Source: Endomychus coccineus
Taxonomy: Eukaryota; Arthropoda; Insecta; Coleoptera; Endomychidae
Direction of reading: 5' to 3'
DNA: 64,000 nt
NCBI GenBank assembly: GCA_958510875.1
Contig: OY294068.1
Location: 152,494,388-152,558,387, forward strand
Of this stretch, positions 27,901 through 39,900 are shown piece after piece (within the stretch, counting starts at the first letter, position 1; each line of letters begins with the position of its first letter). The notes under the pieces are model-generated. The model did not search any database and was not told the DNA's origin. It saw nothing but the letters and a program-made list of their open reading frames with translations. A program made the translations under genes and the position numbers.

Positions 27901-30900
27901 ATAGTGCCATCGGGTTAATGTTCAGACCATCAATATCGCGGTGGCTCCTAGACTATTTTAGTTGTTTCTCTTATAAAACAATTCTGTCGTCTCACTCGCT
28001 CTAACTCACAAGACTCTTCTATAAGTCGCCAGATCTTTCTCAATCATGTATACTATGATTTTATATGCATAGAAGAATTTATTTCATATCCTTCGGGTCT
28101 ATCACCTCTTCCCTAATAACAGAAATTAGCGAAATAATCTCATTTAAGCCAACTATCAAATCGGGTGATACCATACATCTTAGACATATTAGGAGTAATT
28201 TGCATTCCCAAGCGGACTGTGCACGAAGTTTTTAGAATTGCGTCGGAAATATGGCCTATATGACATTTCAATTGACTTGTGTTCGGATTTCTTCAATTAA
28301 TTGAACAGTTTTCAAATTCATTAGAGTCTCCATACAATGTCTTAAGAACTTTTATTGTAAAACGTTGATAATTGCGAGGTCAGCAGTTTTGATGAAACGA
28401 TTCCTTTTCAGGATATATTGTATCAATTGTGGCGATGGGACACCTGAAGATAAAATTAGAAAGTGTTTGAATAACACACACAGATGTGAGTAGTCCATCA
28501 AATTTTGAGAACGATTAAAGTATGAAAGACAATATAATTTTCATAAATCATAGATTTTGGAACGACGATCATAAGACTACTACATCAATATTTCAATCAT
28601 TGAGATACTTTTCCTTTTTAGGTAGACGGAAACCCCTTTTGAATACTCTGTTGACAGATGCGAAAGTCACCAACTGGTTCGAAGAACCAATAAGTGGCGA
28701 GAAACAGTAAGTGGAATATATTTCATTTCGCAAATTATCAGTAGAAATATAAAAAATTTAAGAAAATTTGAGAAAATTTTTGTTCACAACCAATTTTTTA
28801 TGGAAGCATATCAACTGAAAAATGATATTTTGATAGATCATACAATTCATCATAAATTAATCTAATAGCAATCACCAATTTTACATAGTTATCATGTATA
28901 AATAAACGAATAAACCCTTGATGACGGGTTTAATCACTTCGGTTTTTCGGTAGGTCCATCAAAGCAAAAATAATGAATATTGATTTAAATCCAGAGCATG
29001 ACTTAATAACTGTCATAATAACGAAGATTTATATTTTTATTAACTCACGTCTATTAAAAATGCAATGAATCGCTTCGAAAGAGCTTCAGATTTCAAAATA
29101 AACGATTCAATTGAATCTTAACTCCTGCAAACACGGCGAAAACGCACAAATGCATTTGGAAGCAGTTTTGAACATTTTGTGGAGAGCGAAAATATGAAGT
29201 TGTTGCGCAGACTTTGAACAAACATCTGGCTAATATTCTCAAAGATTGGGCTTTCAACATGAAGCGAGCTAATGATAACGATTATAAGGGAGGAGTGAAG
29301 ACGATTGGGAATATTTTCGCAAATCTTCTCCAGAAAAGTACTTCTGAAAATTTTAATGCTAGAAAGGCACGTGCGTCCAAAAGAAGAGAGCTACAAGCGC
29401 TTCCAGAGAAAAGAAAATCCAGTTCTGCAGCTCTGACAACTGAAGAGATCAGCAAGATTGTTGAAAACTATGACGAAAACTCACCGGACGGTTTACAAAA
29501 AAGTTCTACCAGATTTCTGCCGTCGAGCTCACGTGGCGTGGCAACGAAGCAACCTTCTGCCTAGTAGAATTTTCCAAGAACGGAGTCAACACGTTTGGTG
29601 AACTCACAGGCCCGTATTCAATACAACATCATATTTACCAAAACTACATAGGGCGGAGAAAAACAGACCATCTAAATGGTTAACTTCGAACAAATAATGT
29701 CAACACAAGTTTCCAGTGTGTCTACTACAGAAGATATCAAGCAAAAGAACACCATATATCAAAACGAATCGATTGTTCTTAAATCCAAATCCGGATTGGA
29801 AGAAGGCAGCAGGTATTTGGTACCAAAATTGTGTCCAATGGGTATTAACCAACTCAGTAAGTGGACACGTCTAGACGCGCAAAGTATTGGGATGATATCA
29901 AGAAGGTAAAAAAAGCCAATCATTCAAATCGTTCCTCAACTGTGAGCAATTTAACAAAATCGAGCGGACTTATAAGAAGTTATTCAAATTACTGGTCTTT
30001 CTTCAAGTGAGTCTCTCAAACCATATCTGAAGCTAGGCAACCAACATCATCTTAACATCGTTGAAAAAATGAGAAAAATAACCTTGCCGTGTACTACCAT
30101 TATAGGTAGCTTAAGCTCATCGACAGATAATAATGTTTCAAATATTACTTACAATAACTGTACGTTAATTGTTAATACAAAATAAATGATAAATATAATA
30201 ATTCATTATTATCGTTCTATTCGAGTTAAGAGAAACATGAATTGGTGAGACGCTTTATTTTGCTGCGACTTGAGACGTTTCTTGCGACAAACACGATCTG
30301 GCTTTTGCCGAGTTGCTGTCTTTTGGGGCGGACTTGAGACGTTTCTTGCAGAAAACATGATTTGGCTTTTTTTTTCGATTTTTTTAGCTCACGTCTTCTT
30401 CGACGCTCCTTCTTCGAAGATTTTCTATAATTTGTGAGTGGTGGATATATACGGTTTCATTGAATTTGTGTTAGAATTATTTTGATTGATTGTTGTTCAT
30501 TAACTCATGATTTGGGTGAACATGTCATTGCTGTTAACCGGTTTGAATGATTTGAGATTTTGTTTGCGTCCAAACCCAATTTTAGAGCAGAATATTTTGT
30601 CCAACTGGAAAGAACATTTCTAGTATGAGGACTACCTTATACCATTGCTAAGTTTTCATGAAAAATGGATTTGGAGTTAAAAATAACCTTTCTGTTTGAA
30701 TATTGATCGGTCGTATACTAACAAGCTTTTCGAAAAGGCGGACTGGACAATGTTCAGGATTTTTGGTATTCCACATCAGCCATTCACTATCGGCGCATTT
30801 CTTAGCTCCTCCTTGTGTGGTTTTTGCACAGGATTATATTCGATTATTCCTGTAACAATAAAATATTCCTATCAGTATTTTAAGAATTTACATAATATGC

Positions 30901-33900
30901 CATTAAAAAAACATTAGCTTCAAATATTTATTTTTTATATAGACGAATGTGAGTGACGCCAATTAAAAACAAAACTTGTGACACTGTTGGACTGCCGCGG
31001 TAAAGCTATTGCCTAGCATTTTTTATCAACTTATGCAATTATAATTATTTATTTATTTTTTATTTATGCAGTATTTTTTTTCTTTGATATCAATTCAAGT
31101 TACACTTTTTGAGCGTGGTGACCGATAAGAAAACAAAATTTTTTTCTATGATTCAATAAATGAGAAGTTAATATCGTTTAAAATATTTTTATTATCTTAC
31201 AATACATGTAGGTTATTCAGAAATTTTTATCATTGAAACTATAGGTTTATGGTAACTGAAATAAGAAACATAAGTTTGAGACTTGATATCCTCTAAATAT
31301 CTGGAAAATACCGCGTCAATGGTGGTCCCATATTTTGTTGTGGATTCTTGTGGATCATTACTCATTTTCAAATTCAATTTCTCCGAAAGAAAAGTTGTCA
31401 ACCGCTCTGATTTTTTATCAGCGAAGTTGATGTCGAAATCGCCAGCCAAGATAAGGGGAAATTTATTACCATTTGTACCAAGTATTTTCGACCCTTCTTC
31501 AGTGTACTCCAGTAAAGTGCGATGAATAATATGCTCTACCTCGTCCAATTTTGGATTCGGATAAATGTAAATTGCTACCATGACTATGTGTAGGCCATTT
31601 CTAAGTTTGCATAAGCACGCACATGCGGTGAGTGTGGCATTATGAAGATATGATAGATACCTATACACCTATATACTTTCATCAAACAGCTGCTTACGTA
31701 TTCGTCCGATTTCGGAGCAGCTCGTCTCGATCGTGCGAGCTTCGTACAGTCGTACCATATACATACACGTTAAGCGAACGCTCGGCCGAGCTTCATGGTA
31801 GGCGGAGTGGGGGGTGTTATTTTCGTTACGGAATTTCTTATTCGGTCGCCGCGCTCAAAGCCCGCGATAAAAGCTATGCAATAGCTTAATAAGTGTCTTT
31901 CTATTTTTCCTTTATGAAATGGGAAATAGCAATAGCAGCAATATGATAAAATTTTCGTTGAAAACCCTCTGGGTTATCTTCGTTCCAGAAATTCAGTATT
32001 TTCATGTAGTCACCATGTGAGAGAGACTTTGAACTTCCTCTTCTTTTCGCAACATTTCCTTGCAGAGTACGACGTTTAGCAGTGCGAGCTTTTCCGGATG
32101 ACTCAAATTTTATGTCTTTGAAAGTATCAAATATTATTGAATAGAATCAGCCATCACGTGATGAAAATACATTATCAACTTTAAATAGAACAATTATTAC
32201 AAGTTCGATTTTCGCAAGTTTACTTGTGAAACTCGATTTTGTAATAGTTGTTTTATTCAAAGTATCAAATATTATGTTCCATTTCTTGAAGTAATATTCT
32301 TGAACCTATTTTGCCGTATTGTTCCAGATTGTCTTGATTACCGACTCTTTGTGATCATTTCCGTTCGTTTTCCTCATATTAAAGGCCCAATCTGCGAAGA
32401 TTTCGTTTGGTTCGTTTAGAGAGGAGCTCCAAAATATAATTTCTTTTCTGGCAAAATAGTGAAAATTGCATCCATGCTGACAGCTTAGACTATACAGGGG
32501 TGGCCAAGCTCCTTGATATTCTGAGCCATTTTTCAAAATTTGAAATTTTTCGCGAGTCGCAATTAAATACGTATTTGAAAGGTATGCAAAGAGAATAAAA
32601 TGTTTTTATTACAGAAATTATATTTATTGAAAACAAAAAATGATTCACATAAGTACGTTGTTCCGAATATTGAAATAACTAGCTGACCCGGCGAACTCTG
32701 TTCCGCCTTAGAGGCAATAAATATACAAAATTTGTGATTTTATTAAGTTCAATTTTTTATTAAGAGATAAAAATAAAAAAAAAAGTATTTTAATTATTCT
32801 TTATTATTCATGTATTTTGCTGCATAGGTTGCACTCTTCAGTTGAGTACCTTGTGATACACGACATTTTTTGTTTTATTATCAGGCGCAAGAACAAACAA
32901 CGCAGATGGTCTTCCGACCCTTGAACATGCCACATATAATTGACCATGGGAAAAACATGGATATTCCCGATTCAAACCACAAACTTGCAAGGACTGCCCT
33001 TGTGCTTTGTTAATGGTCATGGCGAATGCAAGACGGATCGGAAATTGAAGTCTTTTAAACTCAAACGGCATATCGTTTGGGATCATCGGGATCCTCGGAA
33101 TGATAACTTCCTCACCTTCGAATTTTCCTTTAAGTATCGTCGCGTAAATCACATTGTTCATCAATTTACTCACCACTAAACGCGTACCGTTACGCAGTTT
33201 TGGTTGGTTTATGTTTCGAAGCATGATTACTACGGAGCCAACCTTTAGGCGTAAATTGTGCGGTGGTAAGCCAGGCACATCCAAGGAGTTTAAAAATTCA
33301 ATTTGATAGTTGGTGACTTCATCTTCATTTATTACACAGTCAATAGATTTGAATGAATGTATTGTTCCAATGATCTCGTTCTGAATTATGTAGTTTAGGT
33401 CATTTACATCTTTATTCTTAGCCGCTAAAATTGCTCGCTCTCTCAACAATTCATTATTTTTGAAGTTAGTAATGATGTTTGAGCGTGGTCAAATGGGATA
33501 AAAAGTATCCTATGTCCGTCTCCTGGTTCTAAGCTACCTTTCCACCAATTTTCAGCCAAATCGGTACAGCCGTTCTTGAGTTATAAATAGTGTAACTAAC
33601 ACGACTTTCTTTTATATATATAGATTCGACAAGCAGGCTTTTTCAATTCAGGATACTTCGATTCTGGTACAAATTTCCAAAATTCAGCAATCGACGTCGG
33701 CTTATATTTTAATTGTAGAGCTTGATCTTCTTGCATCTCCATTGATTCTAATTCTCCAGATTCTTTTTGGTTCATAATTATATTGGAAATGGAAAACTCA
33801 CCTGGAATTATGTTCAATTCAAATGGATTCAGAAAAAAATCAAGAGACGATTTGAAAAATTTCAAGTCTTGAAATCTTTTTTAGAATTCCGTCAATATTC

Positions 33901-36900
33901 CTTCTAGATTTTTTATATACTTGTTTACTTTTTTCTTGTTTAATATTGGAAAAAAAATTTTAATTCGAGGAAAATGACAAAATGTTTTATTTTTAATGTC
34001 CTTTTGAAAAAGTTGTAATTCAGTTTGAAAACTAAATATACACTGTGAGAGTTCAGATATTATTTTATCTTTCCCCTGCAATTGTAAATTCAGTGTTTGC
34101 AAATGTTCCATGACATCAGTCAAAAACATCAAGTCTTGTAACCACTCGTCATCGTCTAATTCTGAACAGGTTATTTCCTTTTCTTTTAGAAATGCAGTTA
34201 TCGGATCAAACAAATGTACAAAACGATTTGATACGTTGTAGCTAGATAACCATCCAACAATGCAAAAGAAATTAATGTCATTTGGAAGTTCTTCGTCCTT
34301 TAATTCTTCAAGGAAATTTCTGAATTGTAGATGATTTTTTGCATTGGTGCGAATGTAATTTACAATATGTAATACTGTTTTCATAACATCAGGATATTTT
34401 GAATATTTTGTAACGAGATGTTCTCTGTGAATCAGGCAGTGAATCGGTATGAATTGTCGAATGTGAGAATCATCTCTTAAAAGCCCAATAAGATCGATTT
34501 CTTTATCCAGCATTGCCGGAGCTCCATCAGTTGCAATGCTTACAAGTTTATTAAGAGGCACATCAAAAGTTTTTTTTATGGAATCTAATTCATTTTTAAT
34601 ATCGACACCGCGAGTTGACTCCTGATGTGCTACTAAATGTAATAATTCTTCTTTAACAACGAAGTCAGGTGAAACAAAATTTATGGAAACTGCCAATTGC
34701 GGAAGATCTGTGATATCTGCCGATTCGTCAAGGGCTAAGCTGAATGCAATACAGTTCTTCAAATTATTTTATATTCGAGAGATGTATTAATTGCAGTTAT
34801 GCGTCGTTCGGTTGTGTGTCCCGAGATGGGAATTCGTGAAACAACTTTGTGCAATGCTGCATTATTTGAATCTAACACTCTAAGTACATCTTCCAAGTTT
34901 TTTTAAATAAACTCTCCCTCTCCATACCGGCGTTTTGCACGAGCAATATTCCAGGCAATAACTGTCTACAGCCACATTATTAGCTTGATTGCTGAAGGTC
35001 ATCAAAATTGACTGTTGTTTATTTAAATTTGATTTTAAAGAAGCAAGTTTATCTGATCTTAATTTGGTGGATACTGATTAGAAAACTGAGGATGATTGGT
35101 TTCATAATGTTGACGTAAATTGATAGCTTTATAATTTTTGACCGTAGAATTACAAATAACACATAATGCTTTTCCGTTATTGTCAATAGAAAAGAAATTC
35201 TCCTCCCACTCATTATTAAAAGTTCTATTTTCTTGCTCGTTTTTTTTTAAATTTTCGTTCTCTGTCGTCAAACTTTTAAAAGAACTGGAAATAAATTCAG
35301 AAAATACAAGTTTTGTTCTATTAAAACTATAACAACGCGTGTTACATACTATGAAACAAATTTAGTTAACTTGCCAAAAATTCCAGATTACAAATTATAT
35401 CCGTAGCAAGAGTGATACAAATTGTTTCTACCAGAGCACACAATGTCAACTGTCCATTGCAATGAAAGTTTACAGTTCAAAATCGGTCTGGAGTCGGTCG
35501 ATTACGGACGATTACGCCATTGTTCATGTACGTTCGCGCAGTTTTCGATGAGTCATATCATTCTTAACGGAAATGGAATTTGTTACAACGTTGCACTTAG
35601 TCTTTCATATTTGTTGTCAGTAATTTAAAAGATGTGATTTTGAAACACATACGGAACGATAATGATTTTTTTGTATATAATAGCACAAAAATGAAAAGGT
35701 AACTCACTATACTGTATTTATGAGAATATTATTTTCAGTCGCACTATCAATTTGTGTTAGTTTAAAGTTTCCAAATTCAGCCTTTTTGTCGCACTTTATT
35801 TGGCGTCGTTATATTGTTACCTGTAGTTAACAAAAAACAAAGATAAAATAGCAAACTTTCAGTTTATTTATAAAAAATACTTGACATTGACGATAAAAAT
35901 TATTGCGACAATTTTTGACATATACATTTTCACTCATTAATTCAATCATTTGCCATGGTATCGCTGTGATTGTAAGTGATGTTCTCCCTTAAACTAGATA
36001 AGCAATAAAATTGTAGCCAATTAATTCATTTTTATCAGAATCATTTAGTTTGGCTTTTTTCAAGATTCTCTATTTGATACTGGAGACTATCATCGATTCT
36101 GAGACAATATCATGTACCCCTGTATTAGAGAAAGTTGAACAACCTTTTGTTTCAGTTTTATAAACAAATACTATGTTAGTAAGCTCTTTGTTGCTACGCG
36201 TTCTGGGTTGACCCGTTGGAGAACATTTTACAAAAATGAGGATGACGATGTAACCAATGACTTTGAACTTGTTCACCCGAATTCGATCGATGAAGATTGG
36301 TACAGAAGAGCAGTAGAAGAATATTACAAGAATGAGAACATGTTCATTTATTCTGTGCCGTTCGAAATTTCAGGTGAGTCAAAAATAAGAAATTGCTATA
36401 GTCATTCTTAACCAAGTAATCAATCGATGTACCAAACGGAAAATGAGGGAAAGAATTCAGAATAACTTCATATTTGTTAACCAACATTACTTACCCGAAT
36501 CGAATCATATAGAGTGATCAACCAAATCAAGGCCTATATCATACCATATACCACACATGAACAAATCATTGATTGATATTAAGGTGTGTCAACTTATTAT
36601 GGATCTTTAAGTTATTTTTTAAAAGCACTCAGAAATTCAATAGTAACGGAAATGATGAATAATTATATTAATTTTGAATGTCTTTGAGGCCGGAAAGGAA
36701 TATTTCTTCTATTGGAATTGAAGGAGCGATTATTAGTGAATGATAACATTGCAAAATTGTTTGGATATCAAAATGTTGACTTAAGAAAAGCTAGGCATAA
36801 TGGTTGCTAGCACATGTTCTGAAAGGTAGGTTAATAACAGTGATTGTTGTAAGAACTAAGATATGTTTTCAAATTATCAGCTTGTATGAGTCGCGTATCC

Positions 36901-39900
36901 ACTACTTCCGAATAGCATATTGCCTATTTAGGATATAATAATTTATATGTGTATTCTCTATGAAATATTCTATGCTTTGCAGAGCTAACCGAAGGATTCT
37001 TTGACATATTTTTTGATTTACTGTAAGGGACTCTATAATTTTGCCTGAATGTTCAATCACATAATAGATTTATAGCTTAGCTATCATGAACTTGATACAA
37101 TCAATATTTTAGCTTTAACAAATACCAAACTCTAATCTTATCTCAGGGCGGTCATAGTGAAACGTGTCCTTTGCTTTTACTGAAAAAAATGTAAGCTTAA
37201 ATTTGTTCATTCCTCATAGAACCTCAGGGGCTATATGGTTTGGCTAGTGAATATTATTATAGAAGGAAATAATTTTTCTGTTAGTATGAATAGGAACAAA
37301 AGTACAATAGAGTTAATGAGATTATAATTAGGAAAATTTTTCGTAATACACTGTAAATGAATGGCTACCCAAAAACATTCTTCAATCCCATCATTAAAGA
37401 AAGAATAAATAAAATCTATAATGGATCGTCATATATAAATAATATAAAAGGTAATACAGGCAATTTTATAACATTACCATAGATCCCGAAGACCTCAGAG
37501 AAAATGAAGAAATGTTTGAAAAAGTATGATATAAATGTTGCGCACTGTGTTGGGAAATATTTTTCAAATCTTAAACCTTTAATACCTAAAGATAAACAAA
37601 CCCACACAGTATACAAATTAAGTTGTTCAGATTGCGATGGGTCTTATACTGGAATCTCACAATATTTACAAAAAAGAATGTATTGGCATAAGTATAGCAC
37701 AAGGAACAAAAACTTGGAAAATTCCCACGCCCTTGCTAAATACTGCTTTGATTATAACCATCAACTCGATTACAAAAATGTTAATATTTTAAATAAGGAA
37801 ACCAATTATTATAAAAGATCTATTCTGGAGATGATTCACATAAAACGTGACTCCAAATCTATAAATCAGTCGGATTAACCTAATTAATTAAAACTCTTGC
37901 AAATTCCTACATGCGTCTTTATAATGTTAAAAGTATATTTTAGGTAGAATGTCAAAAGTATATCCCCGATGAAGTCTGACAAACTTTTTCTATTACCTCA
38001 TAAATCTTAACATCTGGTTCGAAAGTAGATATTTGAACGTATGTTCTTGTTTTTGGTCCTTCATAGACTTCGTTGACATGAGTTCGTCTGTTATAAGAAT
38101 ACTACTAAACAGTGGATTCTTGATATATTATACTTATAACATTGATGTGTTACAATTTTAATAGAAATTGGTGCGATAAGGACGCTCTATACTGATACAA
38201 TTAGTTTCAAGAAATCCCGTTTCAGACATAATAAGTCTTCTGATGATGGTCGTGTTACCGAAGCGTGCGTAAAGACGAAAATATTAAACATATGTGTTAG
38301 TGAGACCTATTTTCCGAGAAGTTATATATAATCATAATTAAGAGTAAGGGATCATCGGATATTTCAAACCAGGTAGATCTTGGAGAAAAACTGTGTATTG
38401 AGAAACAATTTGTGCATTAAGATAATTAATATTTAATATTCTAAGAGTTCTTTGAAAGACAAAGTAAGTGAGTAAGTAAGTAAGTAAGTAATTTATTTCT
38501 CCAAATTTTACATTATTGGTTGAATTTATCAATATTACGTTTAATTTAAACTAATAATAGTAATATTAACACTAATGATGGTAATAACATTTATAATAAT
38601 AATAACAATAATAATAATAATTAATAATAATAATATCTAGGTCTACAGCAATAGTATTTATATAAGCAAAGCTTGTGCATAAATACTATTGCTAAATTTT
38701 GGAATGATTTTGGAAATACCGTCGGACATAACAGTGCTATAAATGAATACAATTATATTTATAGGGTAGTATCATTTTAACTTCTAAGGAGTATTTTTAT
38801 AAAAGAATTATGCTAGGTGTTTATTAGGTAGATTCAAGAATAGTGGTCCATACAAGTGATGTAAATTTTTTGAATATGAAATGTGATAAGTTTTAAATAA
38901 TAGATGAATAAAATAATTAACCGATTGTTTGTTTTATTTAAAGTATTAACATAAAGAAATAGTTTCTTATTCTAGATATTGTAGCATATGCGATATGTTG
39001 TTTTTCAATAAATATTTATTAATTATTCTCCCAATTCCTTTTTTATTCTTTATTTTTCTTATTTTCGCCGGAAGTTCATTATAGAATCACGGTCCTAAGA
39101 AAACGCTGCATCTTTGCCCTATTGATTTAAATGCTATTGGTATTGGTTGATCTGAATTTATATTTTTTCGTGTAGAGTATTGATGTGAAATTGTATTATG
39201 TGAAAGTTGGTGGCAGAGGAAATTTAGTAAGACAGATTTAATATAAAGTTGTTTGATATCCAGTAAGGGCGATACTTTGAATAGTTGCTGTGTTGAGAAT
39301 AATTTTGGTTTCCGAAAGATAATTTTAATTAATCGTTTCTGTACTCTAAATAAGGGTTGTAACGTAGATGTATATGCTCCACTTCATCCTATTATTCCAT
39401 ATTGAATAACAGATTGAGCTAGAGCATAGCATACTTCTTTCAGATCAGATTCTTTCAAAAAATTTCGGAGTTCGAGAAAAATGTAAAAGAGTTTTCATAT
39501 TTTTTTTTTTTTACCATAGATCACTTCGGTATGAAAAACAATTTCACTTTTCGAAGACATATACATTTTTTTTAGGTTGAATTGAAAAGACAATAGAAAG
39601 TTGTACTTTAAAATAACTGAATTTGGTTAAGTTTCTATTAGATTATATTAAGTTTTGAAAGACTGGAATCTGTTTTGTCATTAACACAATTATTACTTTC
39701 AATAGGGATATTTCCTAATATCAAACGTTCATCTTTGTTTTAATTATTTGAAATTTTTGTGTTGTTGTAGTTGAATGAACGGTTTGATCAGGTGGTTTTT
39801 TGGTCCGTTGAACCGGAATCTGAAGTTTGCTGGAAAACTTTTCCTCGGACTGTGGTATTGAAATAAGATGCCGTTATGTGTCTCGTTACAATTTTCACTA

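Larger units (their letters stand above)
32495..35271 (-). pseudogene. hAT transposon (ZBED5/GTF2IRD2-like transposase), interrupted by a Helitron
   Basis: The 3' terminus is the caggggtggccaagctcc end at 32495, typical of hAT. On the - strand from 35271: a zinc finger ([24 protein letters not shown]), then [28 protein letters not shown], and the catalytic core at 34762-33881 ([66 protein letters not shown]). The C-terminus [19 protein letters not shown] is cut at 33625 by the Helitron. It has an in-frame stop near 34910, frameshifts near 34765 and 33880, and a degenerate sequence after the Helitron. A 5' terminal repeat was not found. Confidence 0.88.

Noticed and set aside
33881..34762. 293-codon open frame as a host gene or domesticated ZBED-type gene
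   Set aside because: It lacks an intact N-terminus and C-terminus, and is bounded by a hAT terminal repeat, frameshifts, a stop and a Helitron insertion, so it is a decayed transposon.
38463..38490. Free-standing (GTAA)n microsatellite
   Set aside because: It is placed exactly at the 3' end of the antisense non-LTR remnant, so it is better explained as that element's tail.
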